Shown here in pieces: positions 32,345 through 44,119 of a stretch of 64,000 nt of DNA. Where the stretch lies: positions 5,623,556 to 5,687,555 of the forward strand of contig NC_051116.1 in the NCBI RefSeq assembly GCF_014839805.1. Reading direction: 5' to 3'. The notes beneath the pieces were generated by a model that was not told the DNA's origin, did no database searches, and worked only from the letters and a program-made list of their open reading frames with translations. The stretch comes from Manduca sexta. Taxonomy: Eukaryota; Arthropoda; Insecta; Lepidoptera; Sphingidae. The translations under genes and the position numbers were made by a program. Position 1 is the first letter of the stretch. Each line of letters starts with the position of its first letter.

Positions 32345-33080
32345 AAATATAAACAGATAAAGTCTTTCAATTGTTATTTAATTTGATACTTTGGTTAATA
32401 GTTGCGGATCAAAGATTTAATTGAAAAAAAATTGCCCGATATTTAAGCAAGTCCTCTACTCTAGAATTGGAAACCAAGACCTTCCGGTCCACAGCCTACA
32501 GCTGCCACTGGACTAATCCGACGATACCACTCAGAAACATCACTTTAATTAACAAAAAATGTAGTATACTCAACAAAGGGCCGTTGTACTGCAAAAACAC
32601 GGTTTAAAATAAACATGTAGTATCACCTGTCTAAGTTTCCTGTCTTATCTCGAGATAACGAGTCTAGGAATCGTCCTTAAAAAAAGGTCTGTTCACACCT
32701 CGACGACATAAAAAATAAAAAATGTGTTTTTAATGTTCGCGTGACGCTTTGTCGGAAATAGTGTTTTTTAAGCGTGTGTTTGAAATTGTAAATGAGATGT
32801 TTGAAGAGGTCCTATAATTGTGTAGATAATTCATTAATGTGTCTAATTTTCATTAGGAACAAGCGTGATAATATTATTAAAAAATATTGACGCATTTATA
32901 TTTATATTATAATAAAAAATGACAAACCATAACGTAAGGAAAAATTATATTGTGTAGGACTAAGAGGGTTAATAAAAAACACAAGCAATCTATACGTATA
33001 TATAAAGCTAAAGAGTTTGTTTGAACTTGCTCATCTCAGGAACTAATAAAACAATTATTTTTTTTTAATTAAAATGAAAC
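32345..33080. other. AT-rich spacer
   Basis: Nothing recognised. Confidence 0.4.
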
Positions 33081-33084
33081 TATA

Positions 33085-33245
33085 TTTCGGAATTTATCGC
33101 GGTTTTTATATTTTTCTCCCGACGTTTCGAAGACTTTGCAGACTTCATGGTCACGGTAGGGACTGAGGTATTGGTCAAACGCAGTCAAAATTAAAATAAC
33201 CTACATTTTACAAATTTTTAGCTGTTAGTGGTACGACTGATTTTT
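33085..33245 (+). repeat. LepF repeat
   Basis: 'tttatcgcggtttttatatt', 'cccgacgtttcgaagac', 'cttcatggtcacggtaggg'; truncated on the right. Confidence 0.75.
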
Positions 33246-33682
33246 TTTTTCACTAATATTAAGCTAGAATTAGAAATAGAAAGTCTCAAAATTAACACTG
33301 TCAGCCCATTCTTGACAATATTTCAACTCAGCTTTTGTTTTTGGCTATGACCAATGATGCAATAGCGTAAGTTTTCAAAATACCAAAAACATCAGATAAA
33401 TTTTGATCCATCTCCTGTCTTATAATCCAGACCACTTAAAAAAAGAGGCCGAACTCGTAAACTATGGGAATGACGAATATAAGCAATAACACACTTACCG
33501 GATCATGTCGATCAAACGTTTATAGCGCTAAAAGTTTTCGCAGAAAACACCATTCATTTTCCACTGAATTCGTCTATAAAAATTAATAGATGTGTCTGTT
33601 TTATATATTTTTGTTATAAATCGTGGTTATTTGGAAAACGGATTTTGTTTGGTTTTGTTTTGAAGAAGGATGTATGTTTATA

Positions 33683-33955
33683 CTTCTACTGAGAGGGATT
33701 AGGCCTTAGTCCACCACGCTGGCCTAGTGCGGATTGGTAGACTTCACACACCTTCAAAATTCCTATAGAGAACTTCTCGGATGTGCAGGTTTCCTCACGA
33801 TGTTTTCCTTCACCGTTAAAGTGAACGATAAATTCACAGAGAATACACACATGATTTTTTAGAAAAGTCAGAGGTGTGAGCCCTTGGGATTTTAACCTGC
33901 GGACATTCGTATAGGAGTCCGTTCCACACCTAACTAGGCTATCGCCGCTTTTTAT
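33683..33955 (-). mobile_element. LepB SINE with tRNA head
   Basis: Minus-strand SINE: head 'gcggcgatagcctagttagg' near 33,950, a decayed B box, body to 'ctcagtagaagtataaac'. The mariner element begins within ten bases of its head, in or next to its T-rich edge. Confidence 0.8.
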
Positions 33956-33958
33956 ATA

Positions 33959-35264
33959 CTTAGTCTGGCCATAAATACTGTTACACTTAATTATAAAAAA
34001 ATATTACATTTGAATTTCGAATCTGTCATTTTTATACGATTGTTCATTGTGTTTTCTCATTTTGGCGCCAATACATTGTAAAATATTTTGCGATATTAAA
34101 ATGGTGTGGGGTGATAAAGAGAACCGAATCGCTGTGATAGCATTACACAAAGTAGGTATGGAGCCAAATGCAATTTTTAAAACTCTCCATACACTTGGTA
34201 TTAGTAAAATGTTTGTGTACCGGGCTATTAATAGGTACAATGAGACCTCCTCTGTTTGTGACAGAAAAAGATCTGGCCGTCCACGTAGTGTTCGTACGAA
34301 AAAGGTGGTCAAAGCAGTAAGGGAAAGAATTCGAAGAAATCCTGTCCGAAAGCAAAAGATTTTATCTCGGGAAATGAAGATAGCACCTAGAACCATGTCG
34401 CGTATTTTAAAAGATGACTTAGGACTTGCAGCCTATAAGAGACGCACTGGCCATTTCTTAACTGATAATTTAAAGAAGAATAGGGTGGTAAAATCGAAAC
34501 AACTACTGAAGCGGTACGCAAAGGGAGGTCACAGAAAAATTTTGTTTACGGATGAGAAAATTTTTACAATTGAGCAACATTTTAACAAACAAAATGACCG
34601 TATTTATGCTCAAAGCTCTAAGGAAGCTTCCCAATTAGTCGACAGAGTGCAACGTGGACATTATCCGACTTCAGTGATGGTTTGGTGGGGTGTTAGCTAT
34701 GAAGGAGTGACTGAGCCATATTTTTGTGAAAAGGTATCAAAACATCGGCACAAGTGTATCAAGATACCATTCTTGAGAAGGTAGTTAAGCCCCTTAACAT
34801 CACCATGTTCAATAACCAAGTATGGTCCTTCCAGCAAGACTCGGCGCCGGGTCATAAAGCTCGGTCCACGCAGTCTTGGTTGGAATCGAACGTTTCGGAC
34901 TTCATCAGAGCTGAAGACTGGCCGTCGTCTAGTCCCGATCTTAATCCGCTGGATTATGATTTGTGGTCAGTTTTAGAGAGTACAGCTTGCTCTAAACGCC
35001 ATGATAATTTGGAGTCCCTAAAACAATCTATACGATTGGCAGTGAAGAATTTTCCCATGGAAAGAGTGCGTGCTTCTATTGATAACTGGCCTCATCGTTT
35101 AAAGGACTGTATTGCAGCCAATGGAGACCACTTCGAATAAGCTTTTTATATTTTTAATTGTTTTATATTTATGTATTAAACTGACACACTGTAAAAGTAA
35201 TAAATGTTATTTGCAGTTAACAATTTTCTTTTTTCTTTATTACAATATTTATGGCAAGACTAGG
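33959..35264 (+). mobile_element. Complete DD37D mariner-type transposon
   Basis: 1,306 bp bounded by TA dinucleotides (33,957-33,958 and 35,265-35,266). The terminal inverted repeats match at 20 of 24 positions: the left end reads cttagtctggccataaatac and the complement of the right end reads cctagtcttgccataaatat. Size, TA target and a single transposase gene fit the Tc1/mariner superfamily. DD37D spacing places it with the maT-like branch known from Lepidoptera and nematodes. Both ends are present, so the copy could still be mobilised by an intact relative. Confidence 0.9.
34101..35140 (+). pseudogene. Mariner-type transposase, single frameshift
   Basis: Starts at MVWGDKENR (34,101), preceded by 'ttaaa'. 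An N-terminal helix-turn-helix region (IALHKVGMEPNAIFKTLH..VYRAINRY) is followed by the linker SGRPRS and a second HTH. The catalytic Asp of FTDEK is at 34,551-34,553. The frame breaks at about 34,731, where loss of one base after TGTGAAAA explains the shift. It resumes with YQDTILEKVVKPLN. The second Asp (FQQDSAPGH) is at 34,838-34,840 and the third (PLDYDLW) at 34,952-34,954, leaving exactly 37 residues between them. The stop is at 35,138. About 345 residues in all, normal for the family. It would cut and paste the element at TA sites. Confidence 0.92.
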
Positions 35265-35269
35265 TATAT

Positions 35270-35808
35270 ATTTTTTTATTTTTCACTCATATGATACATA
35301 AAATATATTTCAAACAGTGTTTTGTAAAATTAAAACTATTATTACTAAATAAGGGAATAATCTTCATAAATTATTATTGTATTTGGTCAGTCTTTATTTG
35401 AGAAAGCTATTTCGAGTTTAGTTTTGATTTTTAAAAATATCCCCGATTGGCTATTGAAAAGGAAAAAATGTGTTCTAAAAACATTGAATATTTATAATTC
35501 ATGTTAAACCCACTGCAAAAATATCGGCTTTTGCAGTTCAAAAACGAAAAACCAGTTGCTAAAATAAATGGATTTATACCAGGACTGTTTGTTTTGAATT
35601 ATATTGGTTTTAATAAACCAAAACAGTATTTTGAAAGAATTAAATTTATACTCTTTATTATATTTCTTTAGGCAAGGAAGTACGGGAGTCACTTGGAAAA
35701 TATTGCCGTTTATTGAAACTAATAATGGAAAGACTAATAGTAATACTACTAGTGTTTATGTGGTTCTCAACCTAACGGCTTTTTGGCTCATCATTGAAAC
35801 AAACTAAT
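35270..35808. other. AT-rich spacer
   Basis: Nothing recognised. Confidence 0.4.
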
Positions 35809-35810
35809 TT

Positions 35811-36022
35811 GCGGATTTTATCGCGGTATTATATTATATTTTTCCCGCGACATTTCAAAGACTGCAGCCTTCGTGTTAACGAGGTGGACTGAGGTGTTTG
35901 TTATCAAAATCAAAGTTATAATATCTGTCTTCATTTTACAATAATACATCTTTTTATCTATTGACGGTCCGATATATGTAGAATGAGCTCACAGTATCTC
36001 GAAGTCTGGCAGCATCATTCAA
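35811..36022 (+). repeat. LepF repeat
   Basis: 'gattttatcgcggtattata', 'cccgcgacatttcaaagac', 'gacggtccgatatatgtag', 'tcgaagtctggcagc'. Confidence 0.75.
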
Positions 36023-36024
36023 TT

Positions 36025-37320
36025 GCAAATATGACCATATCTAGAGTTTTACACGACGGCCTATGCGACATAATCCTCCATGAAAACAGGTTGTGTACCA
36101 AATACTAATAAAATAATTGAAGATTTGATAAATTTTTCATTTTAACATTGGCTAAATTTAGTCAAAAGTCGTATTATAGGCAACAGAAAACAATCTCTAT
36201 TTCTATTGTTTTTATTATAAGCCTTATCTAGCTTACCTTGGGGTGGAAACTGCTAAACTCTAAAATCACGGAACCCCTTATCGTCAAATATATCAGTCAC
36301 CCTGGCATGGATATTGGACATTACTAAATTCTAAACGATGTGATCGTCACGAATCGTCCACCCATATATATAGCTAAAGTTTCGTAAACAAAGCCAAAAG
36401 CTATTCCGAAATACATCAATTTACAAATCGGTACAGAAACCTAAAATCATAATGGTATAGCGAGCTATTGGTTGATGGAGAACTGACGCGTGTATTTTCG
36501 GAATGAATAAGATTTGTTTATTTCTCAAAATGGGAGATATATCAAATGCATTTAATTTGTTTTTATCGAACGATGTTTGATGGGAATCTAACTGAGGACT
36601 TCCTGGAGTGTTGTAACTTAGTATAAAATGTATGTAGTGTAAAGAAAAATGCACAAATCTTCGGTATGCGCTAGATTGGGATGAAGTCTGACCTTTAATC
36701 TCTAAATATCATGTCTATTGGGATTCCTTAACCGATACTGCCGACCGCCTTGAGATCTTTTGAGATAATATTAAATATAAAATTCCTGAGTTTGTTGATC
36801 TAGATTGCCTGAATGAATTGTGGCCATTCATTTCTAGATGTACTTGATCATCATTACTTGATGAGCCAAAAATACTGATTGCCCTAGTTGTGTTCCTACT
36901 GCAGTGCTGAGGTCTGGGGTTTATTTGTATGCTAAATTTCAGGCAAATCCAGTCGGCTGTTTCTCCGTTTACTTCTAACAAACATTTTAGCAAACTTTCG
37001 CATGTACACGTGAAGTCATTAATAGGGACCTATTCACCCCATTGATGGTACTGACGCCACCGCTCTAAACAAGAGATAGAAAAGCAAGATTAAATAAACA
37101 GTGAATACTAATTTCACTCGCGTTTACAGTAATTGAATATAATTAAGAACATAACCATAATAATAAGATAAACCGTTTAGGGATGATTTTATTACTTGAA
37201 CAGGAAATGAGTGGAAATGTTAAGCGCGTTTCATTTACATCTACCCTCGTGCAGCTATACAACTGTAGAATAAGTTATGTTTTACGTTTCCGGGTTGGGA
37301 ATGGAACACGTTTTAATCTG
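36025..37320. other. Unassigned sequence
   Basis: No repeat family from this window and no convincing exon. Minus-strand open stretches at 36,421-36,654 and 36,715-36,993 show no domain. Confidence 0.4.
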
Positions 37321-37324
37321 GCAT

Positions 37325-37520
37325 GATTTTTATTGCTTTCAATGACGAGTTTGCCGTTCGCCTGATGGTAAGCGATACGACCGCCCATTAACAGTAGAAA
37401 CACTATCCAACAACTTGAATTACAATATATTGTAGTATTCCACTGCGCTCGGCATCTCGAGACATGAGATGTTAAGTCTTATTATGTCAAGAAGTTACAC
37501 TAGTTACAATGTAATTTATT
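37325..37520 (-). mobile_element. LepA retroposon tail, 5'-truncated
   Basis: 'ttgctttcaatgacgagttt', 'gcctgatggtaagcgatac', 'gtcaagaagttacactag'. Confidence 0.85.
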
Positions 37521-37644
37521 GGTAAAAAAAAATTCTACTAATAAAAGTGAGAAATGAAAAAGTTTGTATTTTGATAAAAGAATTTTACTTTATTAAATAT
37601 GGAATAGTGTTTGTCAAATCGTAGTTATTTTTTTTTTGGTATCG

Positions 37645-37885
37645 GACCTCGTAGTCAACACTGGGGGGCACAGTTGTGTTGCGTGCGCGCTTGGATGCCT
37701 AAGTTCGAATCCCAGGTCAGGCAGGGATGTGTTTTTCTACTCAATATCAGCCCGAAGTTGGAATTTGTGCTCGTTATGGCAATAGGCTCGCCTCCCATCA
37801 TAGAGGGAACACAGACGAAAAGTAGGTGACATGTTTGGATCACAGCCTACCCGTTCGCGGACAAAGGCGTGATGTGTGTTTGTGT
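37645..37885 (+). mobile_element. LepC SINE, diverged
   Basis: Head 'gggcacagttgtgttgcgtg', B box 'aagttcgaatcccagg', body 'caatatcagcccgaagttgg' to 'gacaaaggcgtgatgtg'. Confidence 0.75.
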
Positions 37886-37889
37886 TTTA

Positions 37890-38255
37890 TTTATTTTCAC
37901 AAAAAATCGTCACGGTAACGTATCGTCACATATGTTGGTACATGAATCCTTGAACCTCGGTGAACTAATAAAACTCCGCGCAATCAAATATAGTCTTTAT
38001 TATGTTCAGAATAAAAATCTTAATGTACCATAACACGACCGATACTAATCTCGGAAGGTGATTTACATTTTATAACGTTGTAAATAGAGTTTATTTTGTA
38101 ATGTTACGGGTATATCGATAAATAAATAAAATCGATAATCAAAATGTATGATACTGCTTGTTTGTTGTACCTTAAAGTGAGTTAAAGATCTTGAAAGTGT
38201 TTAAAGAACTTTAATGGATAAATAAGTTATGAAAATTTAAAAATCTATTTAGAAA
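37890..38255. other. AT-rich spacer
   Basis: Nothing recognised. Confidence 0.4.
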
Positions 38256-38258
38256 AAG

Positions 38259-38599
38259 GGTAAAATTGACATTACGTTAAAAAATTAAATAATACACTTA
38301 ACAATACTTTACAATAAGTTACTTTAACCATAGCTATAACATAAAAAGTATAAGTTTAAAACAAAATAAATATTAATAAAAAGTAATTTTAATTTTACAT
38401 ACCCAGGTCACTTCTTCTATACGTAAAAAAATATGTCAGTCAGAAATACACTTACACACTAAACAACAAAATGATTAAATAATTAGAAAACTAAAATCGG
38501 ATATTTGTTGATTCATTAATCATTGGTGATTTTTGGCACAATGTTAGCAGAGGTAAACGAGTACGTGGTTTCATATAGTAACTGAATGCCAAAATGACT
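38259..38599. mobile_element. MITE LepG
   Basis: Inverted relative to the 30.7-kb copy, with the same internal order read on the other strand ('caataagttactttaacc', 'agtcagaaatacac', 'cgtggtttcatatagtaac'). The left terminal repeat has partly decayed ('gttaaaaaattaaataat'). Confidence 0.8.
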
Positions 38600-38604
38600 G
38601 TAAA

Positions 38605-39055
38605 TGTTCGTTAAATAATTTTAAGCTTATTCAATTACTAACAACGCAAGGTTTGATTCCATTAAAATTTCTCAGTAAACATAATTTCTTTCATTACATT
38701 CTTTCTTTCTTTTGCCTTTTTAAATGTCCATAAAGTATTTTACATAGTTATCAAAGATGAATCAATAAACACTATAGTTAGAAAAATATCGTATGTTTTA
38801 AACTGTTTACCGACCATAACAGATTTCTTCCACTTAGAGTTGCGAAACGTTGTAAACATTGAAAGAGATCGTGTTTACACGTTCTAAATAAGCGGAAATA
38901 GATCTGGATGAAATGATCCAGTAAGTACTGCAACGGTTTTAATACTTTGAAGCTACGGCGGCAACATAGAGATAATACCCACGCCTTGATTCTCGAAGGG
39001 GTAAGCAGTGATGCATCCATTTTTACCATGTAACCATAACCATTATGTGATAGTC
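38605..39055. other. Unassigned sequence
   Basis: A minus-strand open stretch of 83 codons starts with ATG at 39,029 (MVKMDASLL) and is less AT-biased than its surroundings. No motif is recognised. Confidence 0.3.
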
Positions 39056-39057
39056 TG

Positions 39058-39185
39058 TAGCCATATCGGGCACAAATTGCAGACTTCAGACTGATACTGA
39101 GTAGAATATCACAATATCACTTTGCCTGACTCGGGATCGAACCCGACACCTCAGCACTGTAGTTGTACCGTAAAACAACTACGCT
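39058..39185 (-). mobile_element. LepC SINE, 5' part
   Basis: Minus strand: 'gcgtagttgttttacggtac', B box GGTTCGATCCC-like, 'ctcagtatcagtctgaagtc', truncated at 'gggcacaaattgc'. Confidence 0.75.
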
Positions 39186-39221
39186 ACTAAGTGATAGGTA
39201 TAAATAAATACAAATACCAGC

Positions 39222-39606
39222 CCTGTATTATATACTGTCCCACTGCTGGGCACGGCCCTCCTCTACTATGCAGAGGAATTAGGCCTTAGTCCACCACGCT
39301 GGCCTAGTGAGGATTGGTAGACTTCACACACCTTCAAAACTCCTATAGGAGTTAACATATTCTTCTTCTTATTGTTCACATATTCTCAGGTATGCAGGTT
39401 TCCTCACGATGTTTTGCTTCATCGTTAAAGCAAGCGATAATTCACAAATAATACAATTATTTCTTCAGAAAATTCAGAGGTCCTTGGATCTTGAACCTGC
39501 GGAAATTCGTCATAATTTTAGAAAAGTCATAGGCGCCCTTGGGATTTGAACCTGCAGACATTCGTCTCGGCAGTCCGTTCCACTTCCAACTAGGCTATCA
39601 CCGCTT
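39222..39606 (-). mobile_element. LepB SINE, full length, with duplicated head
   Basis: Read on the minus strand, the A box TAGCCTAGTTGG (39,586-39,597) and B box GGTTCAAATCC (39,542-39,552) form a textbook pol III promoter. A second degenerate B-box region lies at about 39,485-39,510, so the promoter-proximal part has been duplicated internally. The body ends in the usual 'atacagggctg' tail. This is the best evidence that LepB is tRNA-derived. Confidence 0.9.
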
Positions 39607-39842
39607 TTACTAGAAATGAAATAACGCAAATTATATTCATGGTAGTACAATATTTATAAAGTCCGATGTATGGTAAGTCATGTCGGAAATCATTAAACTG
39701 GAAGCCAAATATGCAGTTCTCATGCATGCTAAAACCACGCTTGGTTATTAATCAATGGCAAAACTATTGAACCGATTTTTGCTTGGCAGATTTCTGCTGG
39801 TATTTAAGAGAGGGAAACCGATGAAGAATACTCAAAAAAGGT

Positions 39843-39905
39843 TCTAACAGGTTGGCATAATTGTGTCGACTTGTGTGGGGTAATCGATCGCCAGTCAACA
39901 CTATA
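39843..39905 (+). repeat. LepE fragment
   Basis: 'caggttggcataattgtgtc' plus 'gatcgccagtcaacac'. Confidence 0.6.
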
Positions 39906-40478
39906 GCGACCTTCAAGTAAAGTTAGTCATTTCGCTGTGTTCGAATAAAAACAAAAATGTTCTAAGATAAAAAAAATAATTCGACTAGGTAAGAATACAT
40001 TCCCATTTTATTTTGTAAGTGATTTAAATATTATTATAATAATTTAAACGCCTTATTTTTAACTTAATAAACGTTTACAAAAATTCTCAAAGCATTTAAA
40101 ATGTTCGTTTCATTTATATCACGCAGCAGCATTTCGTCTCAGTATGTAGACTAATAAACTGTTTCATACTTCATAAATGTTTACAAAAAAATTTCAATAC
40201 AAATTGTTCATTTCACGTATATAAATAAGTTAAACGCCTTTGTCGGGGTTGCTGTGTGAATAATGAATGAGCTGGGAAAAACTGCGCGTCAAGATGCTAA
40301 AGATAGCCCGCAGTCTTCAGATAAATTTAATAAAACCTACTTTCCTTGTCTTCCATTCAACATGTCTTGGTATAAATATATATCCTATCTCACTTTTCTT
40401 ATCTTAGTAACACTATAAATGCGTAGATTTGTAAAAAAAATATATGTTAGAAGAATATAGAGAAAACTGAACGGAACG
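39906..40478. other. AT-rich spacer
   Basis: Nothing recognised. Confidence 0.4.
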
Positions 40479-40481
40479 GAC

Positions 40482-40775
40482 GTAACTCTTGATAGGTCTC
40501 TCATAAGTGAAAATCCGCCTGGGTAGATACCACCGCAATGTCTATTTCTGCCGCCAAGCAGTAGTGTTTAGTTTTGAAGAACATTGTAGTCGGTGTAACT
40601 ATTGGACATAATAAGACTTAACATCTCATGTCTCGGGATGGTGAGCACAGTGGAATACCATACCACAGTTTTTAATTCAAGGCGTTAGATGGTGTTTCTA
40701 CTGTTTATGGGCGGTCGTATCGCTTACCATCAGGCAAACGGCAAGCTCGTCTCGTCATTCTAAGCAATAAAAAAA
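40482..40775 (+). mobile_element. LepA retroposon tail, near full length
   Basis: 'gtaggtctctc'-like 5' end, 'gtccgcctgggtag'-like block, 'ttttgaagaacattgtagtc', ending 'aagctcgtctcgtcattc' and 'caataaaaaaaa'. Confidence 0.88.
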
Positions 40776-40811
40776 AACGAAATTTGGCTACTATTTATCC
40801 TAGTAATTGGC

Positions 40812-40834
40812 ATAACTCAATGTCAAAATGACCC
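40812..40834. repeat. LepG terminal repeat alone
   Basis: 'cataactcaatgtcaaaatg' matches one LepG end with nothing of the body attached. Confidence 0.45.
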
Positions 40835-41156
40835 CATATAAATATCAATTATCAACTCTAATGTGTAACCGCTTCGGTCTCAATTACATCATCTAACACT
40901 GACGAAACTACAAACATTTTACGGATTTCAACTTTGTTTTACATTTCAGGCTTTTTCAAAACAGGCTAATGGATGCCTGTGATAAAGCTTAGGGGGAAAA
41001 CGGGATTAAAGTGGGGTAGCGGTGTTAGTGACGCAAAACATAGCACTTACGACGGTATAGAAGTTTTGAGGTATAAAGATGGAAAATCTGGCTTTTGTTA
41101 GATTTTAGTTTTTACCACTTGGCCAGATTTCAATATAAGTATATTATTATTAATAA

Positions 41157-41385
41157 GTGGCGATAGCTTTGTTGGGTATGGAACGGACTGCTGAGACAAA
41201 TGTCCGCAGGTGCAAATCTTAAGGACACCGCTGACTTTTCTAAAATGATGTTTGTATTTTTTGTGAATTATCGCTTGCTTTAACAAGAAGGAAAACATCG
41301 TGATGAAACCTGCATAACTGAGAAGTTCTCCATACGAATTTCGAGGGTCATTGAAGTCTGCCAATCCGCACTAGGCCCAATTCTT
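41157..41385 (+). mobile_element. LepB SINE, head and body, tail missing
   Basis: Plus-strand copy with a recognisable tRNA-like head ('gtggcgatagctttgttggg', 'tgtccgcaggtgcaaatc') running to 'atccgcactaggccca'. Confidence 0.8.
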
Positions 41386-41407
41386 TTTGTTTTAAGTTTA
41401 TGTAACA

Positions 41408-41690
41408 GGTTTTTGCTGGTGGTAGGATATATTTTATATATATCTAGCCGGATAACGCCCACCATACAGTGTTTCAACCCGTGATAGTGGGCGACGTAAT
41501 TGTGTCTCGTTCTGGAATCAGCTTGTTTATATCCAGTTCCAATAGGCCGGCATAATTGTGTCGACTGCCGGGCGTAGTCATCTCTCGTCAGTCGAAATTC
41601 TATTGGACGCCACTTCACTTACTATCAGGTACGGTGGGGTCACATAGCTTGCAAAAAGGAAAACAGGAAAATGCCGTATATAAGCCCGCA
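41408..41690 (+). mobile_element. LepE repeat, near full length
   Basis: 'gctggtggtaggatatattt', 'ataggccggcataattgtg', 'ctatcaggtacggtggggtc', then an A-rich tail. Confidence 0.8.
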
Positions 41691-41754
41691 TTTTGCTTAT
41701 AAAAAAAAAGAAAAAACAAAAATACCTTATATAAGCCCGATTAACAGCGGTTTT

Positions 41755-41862
41755 CAATAAAATATCCCAATCTCAACCTTCAATTCGATTCCGAGAATGA
41801 ACCAATCAGACAACTCATTTGTAAGCGTGTCAAAAATACTTGGTTCTGATTGGTCTATTTTT
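41755..41862. repeat. LepM repeat
   Basis: Second copy of the 20,985 repeat: 'cccaatctcaaccttcaatt', 'gagaatgaaccaatcagac', then a complementary 'ttctgattggtct' that makes it a weak fold-back. Confidence 0.55.
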
Positions 41863-42147
41863 GAGTTGGATAGAACAATAATATTACATCAGGCAGACAG
41901 ACGGGCAAAAATGCGATCGTAAAGGGTTCCTTTTGAGGCACGAAGCCCTATCATTTTTCTCGACCGAAATCGAACCTACGCCCCTATACGCCACTAAACC
42001 AAGGTCGAATAAATATCACGGCGCGATCGTAATTTTTCAAAAGTTCTTAAAGGTCACAGCACGTAGGGGTAACATGTTGTGCCTAATTTTATACTGAGCG
42101 TGTGGGTTTAACACTTATGAAATTCTCAAGGTTGGAACGACATAGTG

Positions 42148-42470
42148 TTTTTTATTATTGCTTTGAATTACGAGACGAGCTTGCCGTTTGTCTGATGCTA
42201 AGCGATACGACCGCCCATAAACAGTAATAACACCATCCAACAACATGAATTACAAAGTATTGTTTGGTATTCCACTGCCTCGCCATCCTGAGACATGAGA
42301 TGTTAAATCTTATTATGACCAGTAGTTACCCTGGCTACAATGTTTAAACCGGAACACAACAGTGACCACACACCGCTGCTTAGCGGCTAAAATAGACATT
42401 GCGGTGGTACCTACCCAGGCGGACTCTCACATATGACAGATCCACCACCAGTAATCCTTTAGTATGATTT
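42148..42470 (-). mobile_element. LepA retroposon tail, full length
   Basis: Poly(T)-like start near 42,148, 'cgcccataaacagtaataac', and the 5' end near 'ctcacatatgacagatcc'. Confidence 0.85.
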
Positions 42471-42474
42471 CAAC

Positions 42475-42715
42475 ATGGATAGTGTGTGGTTATGTACGGA
42501 GTGGCGTTCATAATATAAGAACTCGAGTATAAGTGTAAACCTGGATGTGAATAAAAAATATTAGTCAAATAAATAAAATTTTGTTATTCAAGTGATTAAT
42601 TTGGTTATAATGCTGGCGTTTTGGTGCAGATTTTGAAAAACATAGTTTATATGGACCCTGAGATCTGGACGTTCGTGTCTATAAAATATACGTCAATGTC
42701 TATACTTAAAAAATA
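42475..42715 (+). repeat. LepH LTR-like repeat
   Basis: 'ttatgtacggagtggcgttc', 'cataatataagaactcgag', 'gaataaaaaatattagtc', 'gtttatatggaccctgag'. Lacks the first part seen at 49,200. Confidence 0.5.
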
Positions 42716-43341
42716 ATTGTACGAAATAATTAATTTACCTTTACGCAGTCCCATTTAAAATTATATCGTTTGACCAAGCATGACAATTGTTCGAAATAAT
42801 TCATTTTTACCTTTAAACATTCTCTATTTAAAGTCTTATATCGTTTGATCAAGATGACCACAATGTCCACACTTCAATAGTATTCAACGAAGTTCCAGTA
42901 ATCAATTTTCTTTGATACCACGTCGGTGGAAATGGCAGTGGACAATTGGACCGCTTATTCATACGCTCTTTACCGTAAATTGGACCCTATTTGTGAAACG
43001 GTACAGTAGTCTTTGTCAAGTTTTCGATGCTACATTGAGTGACTTTGACAGGTATTTTTCTAGTGTAAAAGAGCATTCCAAGAATTATTTTCCGGATTAA
43101 AAATGTTAATATACTAATATATAGAGCTGAAATATATTTGAACGCGGTAATCTCAAGAACTACTAAACATATTTTGATTTTCAGTATTAGGAAGCTACAT
43201 TACTCCTTAATGCTATAGTCTATTTTTCATCACGCAGGCGGATTCGCAGGCAAGCTAATGTATGAAAAAAGTTCATTCTATATTCCATTCAGTATTTCCA
43301 TGACATGGTTTATTTATTTACCAAATAACCTTTATCGCTTA

Positions 43342-43545
43342 CTAGTTGACCCGACAGACGTTGTCCCGTCTTAACTATGAATTTGCAGCGCGCATTGTGT
43401 CAATCGCTGATTTTTTCTTTCATAAGATCCTTCTCCCGACAATAACAAACACAACAAAAAAATATATAGTGAAATCGGTCCAGCCGTTCATGCGTGATGG
43501 TGTGACCAAGGGAGATAGGGATTATTTTTTATATATATAGATGTT
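43342..43545 (+). repeat. LepK repeat
   Basis: 'actagttgacccgacagacg', 'gcgcattgtgtcaatcgctg', 'gaccaagggagataggga', 'atatatatag'. Confidence 0.7.
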
Positions 43546-43627
43546 GGATTAGTTAGCGTATATATATATAAACATGTTCGATCTTCCATATTGTGTATAA
43601 ATATGTATAATTTTTAAAATAATAAGT

Positions 43628-43690
43628 CTTAACGCCTTCATCCCCGGGTAGGCAAAGGCGCAACCAGGGCTTATTCGCAATGTGTTCCGT
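43628..43690 (-). repeat. LepC 3' end fragment
   Basis: 'acgccttcatccccgggtag' and 'aaaggcgcaaccaggg', the inverted LepC tail. Confidence 0.55.
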
Positions 43691-43694
43691 CCTT

Positions 43695-44118
43695 TGATTT
43701 AATCAAAAAACACTAATGTTTGCCAATACAAATGATTCCTTTAAGACATTCTCTTACAATCACAACCAAAATAACTTATAGAATTTATCTCACTTATGGC
43801 TTAAAAGTAGAGGTAACTGAACTTTGAATCAGCTAAAATCTAATTAGTACTTCCATCTCTTTCGACCCATATACTGAACCATCCGACAACGAGTTATGAT
43901 TAATTTCCGCCGAATACGTAACTGCGACTGCAGTGCAGTCCTATTCATATCATAGAAAGGGGTATACTGAGAATAATACGAAATGGAAGCGTGTATTGTG
44001 TAACCTAAATTCTACAGTGATCAGTGGTTGCATATTAAATACCGGCTTTCAATGTGTAAAGTTATTATTTGTTATCAGGCAATTCAAATAATATAACGAT
44101 GGCTCCTAAGTATATAAT
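43695..44118. other. Unassigned sequence
   Basis: Nothing recognised. Confidence 0.4.
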
Positions 44119-44119
44119 A

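Noticed and set aside
33480..33560. Minus-strand GTAAGT near 33,495 as an exon donor
   Set aside because: All frames upstream close within a few codons and no acceptor is clear.
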